In this document: positions 44,877 through 54,398 of the stretch, one piece after another
How the letters are laid out: each line of letters opens with the position of its first letter
Position numbering within the stretch: position 1 is the first letter of the stretch
DNA from: Pseudomonas frederiksbergensis
Lineage (GTDB): Bacteria; Pseudomonadota; Gammaproteobacteria; Pseudomonadales; Pseudomonadaceae
Length of the DNA stretch: 64,000 bases
Reading direction: 5' to 3'
Assembly (NCBI RefSeq): GCF_035751725.1
Contig: NZ_CP142104.1
Location: 2,232,001-2,296,000, forward strand
Translations under genes and position numbers: made by a program
Notes under the pieces: model-generated
What the model saw: the letters and a program-made list of their open reading frames with translations, nothing else
Databases searched by the model: none
What the model was told of the DNA's origin: nothing

Positions 44877-45179
44877 TCAGCTCAGCTTAGAGCTGGAGCG
44901 CCGGATGATCTTGATCTTGTGGGTCAGGGTCGGCTTGCGGGTGACGCTGATGGCGCGACGGTTGACGGTGTCGATGGTGATGTTCCAGAAACCGGTGCTG
45001 GGGGCGGTGATCCTTGCGGGGAACGTGTCGAATGCGCCGCCGTGGTAGGTGTGCCGGCCACCGTTCTTGAAACTACGGAAATTGGCGTCGTTCATCAAAC
45101 GGATGTTGCACATTTGGGAGCATTCGATCACGACGATATCGTCTTCGTTGAGGTGCTCGCGCTGGTGGATGAATTTCAT
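44877..45179 (-). CDS. DUF1883 family protein
   Basis: The 100-residue protein starts MKFIHQREHLNEDDIVVIEC and continues SQMCNIRLMNDANFRSFKNG, the DUF1883 signature. A C-terminal beta region follows (TGFWNITIDTVNRRAISVTR). DUF1883 occurs alone or fused to TIR domains in other bacteria; here it stands alone. Function unknown. It precedes the 44678 gene in the same direction. Confidence 0.88.
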   Translation of the reverse strand: MKFIHQREHLNEDDIVVIECSQMCNIRLMNDANFRSFKNGGRHTYHGGAFDTFPARITAPSTGFWNITIDTVNRRAISVTRKPTLTHKIKIIRRSSSKLS

Positions 45180-45385
45180 GGGCGCCTCCAGAAGGGCATT
45201 TCTTGCAAATCAAGACAGTAAGATGAAGCAATCATAATGGCGCGCAGTTTATCAGCACCGTGAGTTAATATCCGGCCCCGATCCTCTGCGTCTTTCATTT
45301 ATCCGGCCTTTGCGGATAAAAAATGGAAGGGCGTTGGAGAAAAACGACATTCGCATTGTCGGAGGGTCTTTATCGGAGGAATCAT

Positions 45386-45736
45386 ATGAAGCGCAGCGTG
45401 TGGGTATTGGCCTTGGCCTTGGGTGGATGTGCATCGGTATCGGACATCAACCAGACGCCGCCCACCATGAGCGTCATCTCCGGGAAAAAACCTCACGAGT
45501 ACGCCAAGTGTGTTGCCGACAATCTGCTGGAGAGCCGCGGCCAGTTGCAAATGGAGCCGCAAAAGAATGGCGTCCGGGTGATCGTCCCCGGCAAGCTGTC
45601 GGCGCTTCCGGCGGCGGTGTTCGATATCGAGGAGCGCTCCAGCGGCAGCAGCATCAAGCTGCATGAGAGCCTGTCCAACGTACCCGTGCGTCCTGGCGAT
45701 GTGCAGGACGCGGCCAATGCCTGCATCTCCGGTTAG
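45386..45736 (+). CDS. Small lipoprotein, function unknown
   Basis: The 116-residue product has a signal peptide MKRSVWVLALALGGC with lipobox ALGGC. Its mature part is PHEYAKCVADNLLESRGQLQ and later VRPGDVQDAANACISG, with two cysteines that may pair. A very strong ribosome binding site (GGAGGAATCAT) precedes ATG 45386. The longer upstream frame is rejected. Monocistronic. Confidence 0.85.
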   Translation: MKRSVWVLALALGGCASVSDINQTPPTMSVISGKKPHEYAKCVADNLLESRGQLQMEPQKNGVRVIVPGKLSALPAAVFDIEERSSGSSIKLHESLSNVPVRPGDVQDAANACISG

Positions 45737-45795
45737 GCGGGGCTCGCCCTGACGGACAGGCCACGCATCGGTTAGACTGCCGCCTTCGATACAAA

Positions 45796-45825
45796 AATGC
45801 CGCCACGGTCGCCGTTGGCGGCATT
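45796..45825. terminator. Perfect hairpin, possible bidirectional terminator
   Basis: AATGCCGCCA-N10-TGGCGGCATT forms a perfect 10-bp stem. On the minus strand it is followed by TTTTTG; on the plus strand the T-run is weaker. It separates the 45386 and 45847 genes. Confidence 0.55.
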
Positions 45826-45846
45826 GTCATTCATGGAGTCCGGTCG

Positions 45847-46077
45847 ATGAAACGCGAACAGGTGCACGAGCGCCACGCAGAGGGGCTGATCTTGGCCACT
45901 CATGTGATCCAGAACCCCGCGAGCACGGGAGAATGGATCGTCTTCTTCAAGAAAAGCGCGGGGCGCAGTTTCTTCCTCGTGGACGATCAGGACGAAGTCG
46001 AATCCTTCGAGCGCCTCGACGACCTGATCGAGACCCTGCGCAGTCTGGGCATCAAGTTCGCCGAGATCCACATCTAG
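45847..46077 (+). CDS. Small conserved hypothetical protein
   Basis: The 76-residue protein MKREQVHERHAEGLILATHV continues IQNPASTGEWIVFFKKSAGR and SFFLVDDQDEVESF and ends FAEIHI. The alternating beta-alpha pattern suggests a small globular fold. The ATG is preceded by GGAGTCCGGTCG. It is convergent with a lipoprotein gene at 46123. No family is recognised. Confidence 0.7.
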   Translation: MKREQVHERHAEGLILATHVIQNPASTGEWIVFFKKSAGRSFFLVDDQDEVESFERLDDLIETLRSLGIKFAEIHI

Positions 46078-46122
46078 CCACTCGCCAAAAAAGAAACGTA
46101 GTTGCGAAACAGGACACTGGGT

Positions 46123-46404
46123 CTATTTGCAGACGACTACGACGCTGCGGCTGGTGAAGTTTCCTACGTCGACACCGAGGGTCTTCTCGCTGTCGTTGGC
46201 CTGTGGTGTGCCGTCAGTACCGACGATGCGGTAACCGGTACCGGCACAGGACGCATCCGCTTTCTCATAACAAGCCGCCCAGGAATTGGCCTCGCCTGAA
46301 CAGTCGATGGCCAGGCCTTGTTCGCCGTTGTTCAGGTAGGTCTTTTCAGCCGAGGCACAGCCTGCCAAGGCCAGGACTGCAAACAGCGCCAGGAATGTCT
46401 TCAT
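46123..46404 (-). CDS. Small lipoprotein, function unknown
   Basis: The 93-residue product has a signal peptide MKTFLALFAVLALAGC with lipobox LAGC. The mature part contains DCSGEANSWAACYEKADASC and ends in VVVVCK, with four cysteines that probably pair. No Shine-Dalgarno sequence is visible upstream of the ATG, so expression may be low or leader-independent. Similar cysteine-containing small lipoproteins are common in pseudomonads. Confidence 0.8.
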   Translation of the reverse strand: MKTFLALFAVLALAGCASAEKTYLNNGEQGLAIDCSGEANSWAACYEKADASCAGTGYRIVGTDGTPQANDSEKTLGVDVGNFTSRSVVVVCK

Positions 46405-46515
46405 GAGGAGTCATCGTGAGGGGAGGAATGGCGCGAGATTATAGCGAATGGCCATTCCGGTACAGCTAAACCAGCGGCCCTCTCCGAGCAGCAGGGCTCG
46501 GGTGGGGCCGGCTGA

Positions 46516-46731
46516 TTATTTCTTGCGGCGATTATTGCGTGCCGGAGCCTGTTCGCGTTCCCGTGGCGCTGGTGCAGAGCGCTCGTCCTGGAATACCGCG
46601 GCGACTTCCACCGCCATCGTTTTGGTGGGCAAGGGGCCGGCGACCTGCTCGCCATGGTAGTTGATAATCCACCATTGGCCGTCCTTGTCCTGGCTGACCG
46701 AATAACCGTTTGCGTTCTGTGTTGCCGACAT
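46516..46731 (-). CDS. Small conserved hypothetical protein with basic tail
   Basis: The 71-residue protein starts MSATQNANGYSVSQDKDGQW, continues WIINYHGEQVAGPLPTKTMA and ends in a strongly basic tail (ARNNRRKK) that could bind nucleic acid. GAGGCAG precedes the ATG. It lies divergent from galU, 233 bp away. No domain is recognised. Confidence 0.72.
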   Translation of the reverse strand: MSATQNANGYSVSQDKDGQWWIINYHGEQVAGPLPTKTMAVEVAAVFQDERSAPAPREREQAPARNNRRKK

Positions 46732-46964
46732 CTAACTGCCTCGTTGGCGGGATCAAGGCGGCCATGATACGCCAAATGCTCGCAAACAGCGTCGATGGGC
46801 GTACAGTGGGGACCGCTGGAACCATCGAAGCGAAAGGCGATTGAACTATCGCCCGGTTTATTTCTCTATGATGGCATCGGTTGGCCAGCGCAGGCATTGT
46901 AAGGTGCCTGCCGGCTGATTAGACTGCGCCGAAACTCGTACACACCGCCTTTTCAAGGACTTAT

Positions 46965-47804
46965 ATGATCAAGAAATGCTTGTTCCCAGCAGCCGGTTAC
47001 GGTACTCGCTTCCTGCCAGCGACTAAAGCCATGCCCAAGGAAATGCTGCCGGTGGTGAACAAGCCACTGATCCAGTACGGCGTCGAAGAAGCCCTGGATG
47101 CGGGCCTGACGGAAATTTCCATCGTCACCGGCCGTGGCAAGCGCGCCCTGGAAGACCATTTCGACATCAGCTACGAGTTGGAAAACCAGATCAAGGGCAC
47201 CGACAAGGAAAAATACCTGGTCGGCATCCGCAAACTGCTGGACGAGTGCTCGTTCTCCTACACCCGCCAGACCGAAATGAAAGGCCTGGGCCACGCGATC
47301 CTGACCGGCCGCCCGCTGATCGGCGACGAACCGTTTGCCGTGGTCCTGGCGGACGACTTGTGCGTCAACCTGGAAGGCGACGGCGTACTGACCCAGATGG
47401 TCAAGCTGTACAAGCAGTTCCGTTGCTCCATCGTGGCGATCCAGGAAGTGGATCCGCAGGAAACCAACAAGTACGGTGTCATCGCCGGCGAAATGATCCG
47501 CGAAGACATCTACCGCGTTCACAGCATGGTCGAGAAACCAAAGCCTGAAGACGCGCCGTCGAACCTGGCTATCATCGGCCGCTACATCCTGACCCCGGAC
47601 ATCTTCGACCTGATCGAACAGACCGAGCCAGGCAAGGGCGGTGAAATCCAGATCACCGACGCTCTGATGAAACAGGCCCAGAACGGCTGCGTAATGGCCT
47701 ACAAGTTCAAGGGCAAGCGTTTCGACTGCGGTGGCGCCGAAGGCTACATCGACGCGACCAACTTCTGCTTCGAGAACTTCTACAAGACCGGCAAGGCTTA
47801 CTGA
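46965..47804 (+). CDS. galU: UTP-glucose-1-phosphate uridylyltransferase GalU
   Basis: The 279-residue protein has the nucleotidyltransferase motif FPAAGYGTRFLPATKAMPKE, with Lys and Arg for the triphosphate. LADDLCVNLEGDGVL carries the Asp that holds the metal, and the substrate Lys lies near MVEKPKPEDAPS. It makes UDP-glucose for LPS, exopolysaccharide and trehalose-type sugars. It is monocistronic, with a strong terminator right after it. Confidence 0.96.
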   Translation: MIKKCLFPAAGYGTRFLPATKAMPKEMLPVVNKPLIQYGVEEALDAGLTEISIVTGRGKRALEDHFDISYELENQIKGTDKEKYLVGIRKLLDECSFSYTRQTEMKGLGHAILTGRPLIGDEPFAVVLADDLCVNLEGDGVLTQMVKLYKQFRCSIVAIQEVDPQETNKYGVIAGEMIREDIYRVHSMVEKPKPEDAPSNLAIIGRYILTPDIFDLIEQTEPGKGGEIQITDALMKQAQNGCVMAYKFKGKRFDCGGAEGYIDATNFCFENFYKTGKAY

Positions 47805-47830
47805 TAGCCTGCCGGCGTCACACCTTGAAA

Positions 47831-47860
47831 AACGCCCCGACTGGTTCGGGGCGTTTTTTT
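47831..47860 (+). terminator. Rho-independent terminator of galU
   Basis: AACGCCCCGA-CTGGT-TCGGGGCGTT followed by seven T residues is a strong 10-bp stem with T-tract. Confidence 0.92.
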
Positions 47861-47902
47861 GCAAAACTATCGGAGGCTAGCCTGTGCCGGCGATGCCCGG
47901 CA

Positions 47903-49288
47903 TCATGCCTTTTGCTGCATCTGCCGGATGACATTGCCGAACAAGGGATCGTCCAGGTAGGCCACGTTGAGCCGGGTCCAGGGCACGATGTTCTTCGGCT
48001 GGGTGGAAAAGATTGCCCCCGGCGCGAGCATGACGCCCTGGCCCAGGCAATGGCGAGTCAGCGCATTGGAGTCCTCCACGCCGGGAAACCGCGCCCAGAG
48101 GTACAGGCTCTGTTCCGGCCGGCAGAACACCTCGGCACCCAGTTCGTCGAGCAACGTCAGCCCTCGGGCCGTGGCCAGGCGCAGGCGGTCCTGCAGGCGC
48201 GACAGGTGCCGCAGGAAGTGACCTTCACCGAGGATCACGTCAATAGTTCGTTCACTGTATTCGGCCCCGCTGTTGTGCAGCACCATCTTGATGTCGGCCA
48301 GTTCCTCTATTCGCTGCTTGCTGCCGGCGATAAAACCCACCCGTAACGCCGCCGACACCGACTTGGAAAAACTGCCCAGGTACAGTGTGCGCTGCAACTG
48401 GTCCAGGGCCGAGAGCTTCATCGCCGAGCTGGGTTTGAAATCAGCCATGGCGTCGTTTTCCACCAGCAGCAGGTCATGGGTTTCTGCGATGCGCAGCAGT
48501 TGGTGGGCCTTGGCCGGGGAGAGGTCCGAGCCGGTGGGGTTGTGGCCGATGGACTGGAGGAAAAACAGCTTGGGCCGGTGCGCCTTGATCAGTTGTTCGA
48601 GGGCCTCCAGGTCCGGTCCGTCGGGTTCGCGTCGCACGCCGAGCATTCGTGCGCCTTGCAACTGGAGTTTGCCGAACAAGGGGTAATAACCGGGGTCTTC
48701 TACCAGCACCGGGTCGCCCGGCATCACATAGCGCCGGATGATCAGGTCCATGCCGTGGTTGGCCCCCAGGGTGGTAACCAATTGCCGGGTCGAGACCGCG
48801 ATATTATAGCCGGCGAGCTTCTGCACCAGCCGCGCCCGCAGGCCCGAGTTGCCCAGCCGCGTGCCGTAGCGAAATAGCGTGGTGACACCGGCCCGCACCA
48901 CCTGGCGATGGAATTTGTCCAGGCGCATGTCCATCAGCCATTCCACCGGCGGGAAGCCCTCGCCCAAATGCGAGTGTCCTGGGTCGCGGACGAATTGCTG
49001 GCGCATCATCCAGATGGTGTCCAGGGCGCGGTTGTAGGGCAGGGCTTCGTCTTCCTCGGCGACGGTTGCCACCCGCTTGATCACGAAAAAGCCCTGGCCA
49101 TGACGCGCCTCCACCAGGCCTTCCGCTGCCAGATGCTCATAGGCGGTAATCACGGTGTTTTTCGAGTGTCCGTGCAGGCGCATGTATTCGCGCAGGGAAG
49201 GCAGTTTTTCGCCAGCCCTCAGCGCTCCGTCGGTGATCTGCTGCGTGATGGCTGCAGCGACCTGCTGTGCGAGGGTCTGGCGCGCCAT
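47903..49288 (-). CDS. MocR-type (GntR-HTH/aminotransferase) transcriptional regulator
   Basis: The 461-residue protein has an N-terminal GntR winged helix (EKLPSLREYMRLHGHSKNTV and AAEGLVEARHGQG) linked to a fold-type I aminotransferase domain; the PLP-binding Lys is in LGSFSKSVSAALRVGF. Such MocR proteins sense metabolites or PLP and act mostly as transcription factors. It is divergent from the mevalonate operon with a 130-bp shared spacer containing an inverted repeat, so it is its probable regulator. ATG 49288 follows AGGAG. Confidence 0.92.
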   Translation of the reverse strand: MARQTLAQQVAAAITQQITDGALRAGEKLPSLREYMRLHGHSKNTVITAYEHLAAEGLVEARHGQGFFVIKRVATVAEEDEALPYNRALDTIWMMRQQFVRDPGHSHLGEGFPPVEWLMDMRLDKFHRQVVRAGVTTLFRYGTRLGNSGLRARLVQKLAGYNIAVSTRQLVTTLGANHGMDLIIRRYVMPGDPVLVEDPGYYPLFGKLQLQGARMLGVRREPDGPDLEALEQLIKAHRPKLFFLQSIGHNPTGSDLSPAKAHQLLRIAETHDLLLVENDAMADFKPSSAMKLSALDQLQRTLYLGSFSKSVSAALRVGFIAGSKQRIEELADIKMVLHNSGAEYSERTIDVILGEGHFLRHLSRLQDRLRLATARGLTLLDELGAEVFCRPEQSLYLWARFPGVEDSNALTRHCLGQGVMLAPGAIFSTQPKNIVPWTRLNVAYLDDPLFGNVIRQMQQKA

Positions 49289-49314
49289 AAAGGCTCCTGT
49301 CGAATCCGGATAGG

Positions 49315-49349
49315 GGTACAGAGGGCGAACTGTTCGGCAAAACTGTACC
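49315..49349. promoter_or_regulatory. Candidate MocR operator
   Basis: GGTACAG (49315-49321) and CTGTACC (49343-49349) are perfect inverted half-sites 21 bp apart, between the divergent MocR gene and mvaA. Their placement suits control of both promoters. Confidence 0.5.
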
Positions 49350-49418
49350 TTCTTTCAAGGCTACACATGGGGCAATTTGTCGGCATCCAATAACAAATGA
49401 CTCCCCGAGGAGCCCTTG

Positions 49419-50705
49419 ATGTCGATCGATTCCCGCTTGCCCGATTTCCGCAATCTTTCCCCCTCCGAACGCCTCGAACACATCCGCCAGCTATTGGACC
49501 TGAGTGCTGATGACGCCGCGCTGTTGCGTGACGCGGGTGCGCTGCCGCTGGAAATCGCCGATGGCATGATCGAGAACGTCATTGGCAAGTTCGAGCTGCC
49601 TTATGCCATCGCCAGCAACTTCCGCATCAATGGTCGCGACCTGTTGATTCCCCTGGTGGTCGAGGAACCCTCGATTGTCGCAGCCGCTTCGTTCATGGCC
49701 AAACTGACCCGCCCGGCCGGTGGCTTCCAGACTTCCAGCAGCGCGCCGCTGATGCGCGCCCAGGTGCAGATCATCGGTGTGTCCGATCCCTTCAATGCAC
49801 GGCTGAGCCTGTTGCGCAGCAAAGAGCAAATCATGGCGCTGGCCAATAGCAAGGACCAGTTGCTCAACAAGCTGGGCGGCGGTTGCCGCGACCTTGAGGT
49901 CCACACTTTTGCCGACAGCCCTCGTGGCTCGATGCTGGTGGCGCACCTGATCGTCGACGTGCGCGACGCCATGGGCGCCAATACCGTGAACACCATGGCT
50001 GAAGCCGTGGCGCCGCTGATGGAAGAGATCACGGGCGGTAAGGTGCGCCTGCGCATCCTGTCCAATCTGGCGGACCTGCGCCTGGCCCGTGCCCAGTTGC
50101 GCATCGCCCCGGAGCAGTTGGACACCGCCCAGTACAGTGGCGCGGACGTGATCGATGGCATCATCGACGCGTACACGTTCGCGGCCATCGACCCTTACCG
50201 CGCGGCGACTCACAACAAGGGCATCATGAATGGCATCGACCCGCTGGTGGTCGCCACCGGAAACGATTGGCGTGCGGTGGAAGCGGGAGCCCATGCATAC
50301 GCCTGTCGCAGCGGCCACTACGGTTCCCTGACCACCTGGGAAAAGGACAGCGCCGGCCACCTGGTGGGCACCCTCGAAATGCCGATGCCCCTGGGCCTGG
50401 TGGGCGGCGCGACCAAGACACATCCGCTGGCGCAACTGTCGTTGCGCATCCTCGGCGTCAAGACCGCCCAGGAACTGGCGGAAGTTGCCGTGGCCGTCGG
50501 CCTGGCCCAGAACCTCGGCGCCCTGCGAGCCCTGGCCACCGAGGGCATCCAGCGCGGACACATGGCGCTGCATGCGCGCAACATCGCGCTGTCCGCCGGC
50601 GCCCGCGGCGAGGAATTGGAGTGGTTGGTCAAGCGCATGGTCGAGGCGCGGGACGTACGGGCCGACCGTGCCGAAGCCCTGCTGCGCGAAAAGCGCGGGC
50701 AATGA
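49419..50705 (+). CDS. mvaA: Degradative (class II) hydroxymethylglutaryl-CoA reductase
   Basis: The 428-residue protein has the same length as the Pseudomonas mevalonii enzyme and keeps its catalytic residues at the same numbers: Glu83 in [12 protein letters not shown], Lys267 in THNKGIMNG, Asp283 in TGNDWRAV and His381 in GHMALHARN. The nucleotide loop is [13 protein letters not shown]. In this class the enzyme runs oxidatively, turning mevalonate plus CoA and NAD into HMG-CoA. ATG 49419 follows GAGGAG. It is first gene of the catabolic operon; its stop overlaps mvaB (ATGA). Confidence 0.96.
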   Translation: MSIDSRLPDFRNLSPSERLEHIRQLLDLSADDAALLRDAGALPLEIADGMIENVIGKFELPYAIASNFRINGRDLLIPLVVEEPSIVAAASFMAKLTRPAGGFQTSSSAPLMRAQVQIIGVSDPFNARLSLLRSKEQIMALANSKDQLLNKLGGGCRDLEVHTFADSPRGSMLVAHLIVDVRDAMGANTVNTMAEAVAPLMEEITGGKVRLRILSNLADLRLARAQLRIAPEQLDTAQYSGADVIDGIIDAYTFAAIDPYRAATHNKGIMNGIDPLVVATGNDWRAVEAGAHAYACRSGHYGSLTTWEKDSAGHLVGTLEMPMPLGLVGGATKTHPLAQLSLRILGVKTAQELAEVAVAVGLAQNLGALRALATEGIQRGHMALHARNIALSAGARGEELEWLVKRMVEARDVRADRAEALLREKRGQ

Positions 50706-51619
50706 GCATGGACAGCGTCAGGCTGGTGGAGGTTGGCGCCCGGGACGGCCTGCAGAACGAGGCTCGCAGCCTGCCCGTCGAGACCCGCGTGCTGTTGCTG
50801 GAGCGGCTGGCCGCGGCCGGTTTGCGCACGATTGAGTCCGGCGCTTTCGTCTCGCCGCGCTGGGTGCCGCAGATGGCCGGCTCCGATGAGGTGCTGCGTC
50901 GGCTCACGCCGCGGCCTGGGGTAACGTACACCGCGCTGGTGCCCAACCTTGAGGGGCTGGAGCGGGCGCTGGCGGTCGGCTGCCGCGAGGTGGCGGTATT
51001 CGCAGCGGCGTCCGAGGCGTTCTCGCAACGCAACATCAATTGCTCCATCGCCCAGAGCCTGGAGCGCTTCCAGTCGGTACTGGCCAGGGCCCGGGAGGCG
51101 GGTGTGGCGGTGCGCGGCTACGTCTCCTGCGTGATGGGTTGCCCGTTCACTGGCCAGGTGCCAACGGCCCGGGTCGTCGAGGTCGCGCGGGCCCTACACG
51201 AAATGGGCTGCTACGAAATCAGTCTTGGCGACACGATCGGTACTGGCACACCGGGCCAAACGGCGCGGTTGATCAAGGCCTGTGTCGCCGAAGTGCCGCT
51301 CACGGCGCTGGCTGCGCATTTTCATGACACCTACGGCATGGCCGTGGCCAATGTGCATGCCGCGCTCGAGGCTGGCGTCAGGGTGTTCGACAGTTCGGTC
51401 TCGGGCCTGGGCGGCTGCCCGTATTCTCCGGGAGCTACCGGCAATGTCGCCAGTGAAGAACTGGTGTATCTGTTCCATGGCCTGGGCCTGTCCACGGGCA
51501 TTGATCTGGCGCGGCTGATTAAAGCCGGCGCCTTTGTCGACCAGGCCTTGCACCGTCCTACCGGCTCGCGAGTCGCCAAGGCCCTGCTCCACAAGCACAA
51601 TCAATTGGAGATCCCATGA
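50702..51619 (+). CDS. mvaB: Hydroxymethylglutaryl-CoA lyase
   Basis: The 305-residue TIM-barrel lyase has [17 protein letters not shown] (catalytic Arg and Asp), [13 protein letters not shown] and the signature [20 protein letters not shown] with the active-site Cys. It splits HMG-CoA into acetyl-CoA and acetoacetate. ATG 50702 overlaps the mvaA stop; a second ATG lies two codons downstream. It completes the mevalonate breakdown route. Confidence 0.96.
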   Translation: MSMDSVRLVEVGARDGLQNEARSLPVETRVLLLERLAAAGLRTIESGAFVSPRWVPQMAGSDEVLRRLTPRPGVTYTALVPNLEGLERALAVGCREVAVFAAASEAFSQRNINCSIAQSLERFQSVLARAREAGVAVRGYVSCVMGCPFTGQVPTARVVEVARALHEMGCYEISLGDTIGTGTPGQTARLIKACVAEVPLTALAAHFHDTYGMAVANVHAALEAGVRVFDSSVSGLGGCPYSPGATGNVASEELVYLFHGLGLSTGIDLARLIKAGAFVDQALHRPTGSRVAKALLHKHNQLEIP

Positions 51620-52854
51620 AGCTGCTCACTGAAACGCTGGCGAACCTCAGCAAGGCCACAGGGCCCCTCAAGGGAGTGACCGTGCTGGACCTGACGCGGG
51701 TTGTGGCCGGGCCTTATTGCGCCATGTTGCTGGCGGACATGGGGGCCACGGTTATCAAGATCGAAAACCCGGGCGATCCCGACCTGACGCGGGAGTTCCC
51801 GCCCATGAGCCGTACCTCCAGCGAGCCGCTGAGCGGTTTTTTCGCCCAGTTCAATCGCAACAAGATGGCGGTGGGCCTGGACCTCAAGCAAGCCGACGGC
51901 AAGGCCACGTTCCTGGCGATGGTGCGTAAGGCCGATATCGTGATCGAGAACTTCCGACCCGGCACCATGGATAAGCTCGGCCTGGGGTACAAGGTGCTCA
52001 AGGAGATCAACCCGGCGCTGGTATTCACCGCCATCAGCGGCTTCGGCCAGCACGGGCCCAACTCGTTGCGCCCGGCCTTCGATAGCAGTGCCCAGGCCAG
52101 CGGTGGATTGTGGTCGATGAACGGCACGGTGGAGGAGCCGATGCGCGTCGGCACCGTGTTGGGCGACCTGTCAGCGGCGTTGTACGCCGCGATCGGCACG
52201 CTGGGGGCGCTTCGCGAAGCCGAGCGCACGGGCCTTGGTCAACTGGTGGACGTGTCGCAGCAGGATTCGATCGTCTCCCTGACCGAAAACGCCCTGGTGA
52301 CTTACACCGAGACCGGCAAGGTGGTGCAGCCGGAGGGTAACGGCCATCCGTTCGTGAGGCCTTACGGGCGCTACGCCTGCAAGGACGGCTTCGTGTTCTT
52401 CGGCGCCTACACCGACAAGTTCTGGCGCGAAGCCTGCCGGACCTTCGGCGATGAAGCCCTGGCCTCCGACCCGGAAATCGACACTATGGCCAAGCGCTTC
52501 GATGCCGACACTTATCGGCGCAAAGTCAAGCCCGCCGTCGAGCGCTGGTGCGCCGCCCGCACCAAGGCCGAACTGGAAGCCATGACCGGCGACCGCTTCC
52601 CGCTGTCGCCGATCAAGAGCATGGACGAAGTGGTCGCCGACCCACACCTGCGCGAGCGCGACATGGTGGTGACGGTGGATTATCAGGGGGCGCGGTTCGA
52701 CGTGTTCGGCAACCCGGTGAAACTGTCCGGCGGCACCCTGGAAAAAGGCGCCAGCGCACCCGGCGTCGGCCAGCATAACCTGCAGGTGTACCGTCAGTGG
52801 CTGGGGCTCGACCAGGCGCAGTACGACGATCTGCGGCTGCGAGGTGTCATTTGA
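51616..52854 (+). CDS. Class III (CaiB/BaiF) CoA-transferase
   Basis: The 412-residue protein has GVTVLDLTRVVAGPYCAMLL, LADMGATVIKIENPGDPD, GLDLKQADGKATFL, VIENFRPGTMDKLGLGY and FTAISGFGQHGP, the CoA-transferase blocks; the acyl-bearing Asp lies in the RPAFDSSAQASGG region. It overlaps mvaB by ATGA. In this setting it may activate a free acid such as 3-hydroxy-3-methylglutarate from succinyl-CoA, as its mammalian relative SUGCT does (inference). Confidence 0.9.
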   Translation: MKLLTETLANLSKATGPLKGVTVLDLTRVVAGPYCAMLLADMGATVIKIENPGDPDLTREFPPMSRTSSEPLSGFFAQFNRNKMAVGLDLKQADGKATFLAMVRKADIVIENFRPGTMDKLGLGYKVLKEINPALVFTAISGFGQHGPNSLRPAFDSSAQASGGLWSMNGTVEEPMRVGTVLGDLSAALYAAIGTLGALREAERTGLGQLVDVSQQDSIVSLTENALVTYTETGKVVQPEGNGHPFVRPYGRYACKDGFVFFGAYTDKFWREACRTFGDEALASDPEIDTMAKRFDADTYRRKVKPAVERWCAARTKAELEAMTGDRFPLSPIKSMDEVVADPHLRERDMVVTVDYQGARFDVFGNPVKLSGGTLEKGASAPGVGQHNLQVYRQWLGLDQAQYDDLRLRGVI

Positions 52855-52897
52855 TGCCGGCTTGCATGTGTGTGACCGTCGGATGGGGAGGCCGTCC

Positions 52898-53353
52898 ATG
52901 AGCTTGATCACCGAGTCGATCAGAAGCTGCATCGGTGCTGCCCTGCCGCCCGTGCGGTTTGAGGTCTGCCGCAGTGACATCCGCAAGTACGCGGTGGCCA
53001 CCGGACAGCGCCAGGCCCGTTTCCTGAATGGGGACGAGGCGCCGTTGATGTTTCTGTTCGGCGTGTTGATGCCGGTACTGCCCCTGGACCAGTTGCTCGA
53101 AGACGGCCGGCAGCCGGACAACCCGCTGGTCCCCGAGCTGCCGCTCAAACGCATCATGGCCGGCGGTTGCCAGTACCAGGTCCACCGGCGGATTAGGGCT
53201 GGCGATGTGCTGGTGTGCAGGCAGACGCTGGTCGATATCTACGAGAAAGAGGGCGCGCAAGGCCCATTGATTTTCCTGGTGTTCGAAAATCGCTTCGAAA
53301 GCGAAGCGGGGTTGCTCCTGGTGACCGAACGCCTGACCCGGATCGCGAGGTGA
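52898..53353 (+). CDS. FAS1-type/MaoC N-terminal hotdog dehydratase domain protein
   Basis: The 151-residue protein resembles the N-terminal domain of split MaoC-like dehydratases: VRFEVCRSDIRKYAVATGQR, then VHRRIRAGDVLVCRQTLVDI and LIFLVFENRFESEAGLLLV. ATG 52898 follows GGGGAGG; an ATG at 52883 is less likely. It abuts the 53356 gene by two bases, and the two probably form a heterodimer that hydrates or dehydrates an acyl-CoA. Confidence 0.8.
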   Translation: MSLITESIRSCIGAALPPVRFEVCRSDIRKYAVATGQRQARFLNGDEAPLMFLFGVLMPVLPLDQLLEDGRQPDNPLVPELPLKRIMAGGCQYQVHRRIRAGDVLVCRQTLVDIYEKEGAQGPLIFLVFENRFESEAGLLLVTERLTRIAR

Positions 53354-53355
53354 GC

Positions 53356-53763
53356 ATGCCCAAGACAATCGAAGTCGGCCAGCTGCTGTCATCGCAGCGT
53401 TATGCACCGGGTACGGTACAACTGTTCCTTTACAACGCGGCGATCTGGAACCCGCATCGGATCCACTATGACCTGGCCTACGCCCGGGAATGCGAAGACC
53501 ATCCGGCGCTGCTGGTGGACGGACCGCTGCAAGGCGATTGGCTGACCCAACAGGTCTATGAGTGGATGGAGGAGGACGATGAGCTACTGGCATTCGAATA
53601 CAGCAACCGACGACCGGCCTATGTCGGCGATGTGCTCGAGGCCCGGGGCAAAGTCGAAGGTATCGAACACAACCTCATCCTGCTGTCGCTGGAGATCATT
53701 AACCAACATGGGCAAGTGACCACCCTGGGCCGCGCCACGGTACGTCGGCCCCAGGCCGATTGA
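53356..53763 (+). CDS. MaoC-like hotdog dehydratase partner
   Basis: The 135-residue hotdog protein has LFLYNAAIWNPHRIHYDLAY, which carries the Asn/His catalytic pair normally written as Asp-xxxx-His in R-hydratases, and LVDGPLQGDWLTQ. It has the layout of the C-terminal half of a split dehydratase whose other half is the preceding gene. A role with 3-methylglutaconyl-CoA/HMG-CoA is possible but unproven. Confidence 0.82.
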   Translation: MPKTIEVGQLLSSQRYAPGTVQLFLYNAAIWNPHRIHYDLAYARECEDHPALLVDGPLQGDWLTQQVYEWMEEDDELLAFEYSNRRPAYVGDVLEARGKVEGIEHNLILLSLEIINQHGQVTTLGRATVRRPQAD

Positions 53764-53858
53764 CCTGCACCGGATTGACCCTTTACCCGTCACCGGCCAT
53801 TGACCGGGACGGTCTATTCCTCGATAAAAACAAAAGCCCGCAAGGGCCGGAGGACACC

Positions 53859-54398
53859 ATGCAACACGACCATTCAACGCCAGCCTTGGCGCCCGAACCC
53901 TCCTTGGGAGAGGGCGGTCCAGCAAGACAGAACCTCTACGAAGTCTGGGGCGACACCATCGACGTCCGCGACCTGGCGATCTCCATCGCTATCGGCGCGG
54001 TGGTCAGCCTCGGGGCTTATTTTGCCGCCAAGCTGTTGATGCACAGCCTGGTGGAATCCGCGCAGATGGCCAGGGCCTACGCCATGCTTGTCGGGATCCT
54101 TGGTTGCTTGGCCGGCGGCGCCATCAGCGCGTTTTTTTTCAAGCCCAAGCGCGAGGTGCTCGAACACCAGGCCGACCAGGGTTTCCGCGAGCAAGTGGTG
54201 GCGGATCTGCTGAAGGAGTACGGCAGCTTGGGGCGCCTGGAAGATCTTTCACCCGAGGTCACCGCTGAGCTGAAGGAACTGCAACTGTATGAATTGTTTC
54301 GCCAAGCCCAGGCCTGTGAGGAAGAGGCTCGCCCGGTCAATGCCAGCGTGGCGCCGAGCGCCGGCGCAGCGGTCAGCCTGAGTGGAGGGCGCGGCTGA
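53859..54398 (+). CDS. Membrane protein of a predicted tricarboxylate-type transporter
   Basis: The 179-residue protein has two membrane helices (LAISIAIGAVVSLGAYFAAK and YAMLVGILGCLAGGAISAFF) and a long soluble helical tail (VVADLLKEYGSLGRLEDLSP). This differs from standard TctB, which has four helices. It shares a base with the start of the following TctA-like permease, so the two are coupled and probably assemble. ATG 53859 follows CGGAGG. Confidence 0.78.
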   Translation: MQHDHSTPALAPEPSLGEGGPARQNLYEVWGDTIDVRDLAISIAIGAVVSLGAYFAAKLLMHSLVESAQMARAYAMLVGILGCLAGGAISAFFFKPKREVLEHQADQGFREQVVADLLKEYGSLGRLEDLSPEVTAELKELQLYELFRQAQACEEEARPVNASVAPSAGAAVSLSGGRG

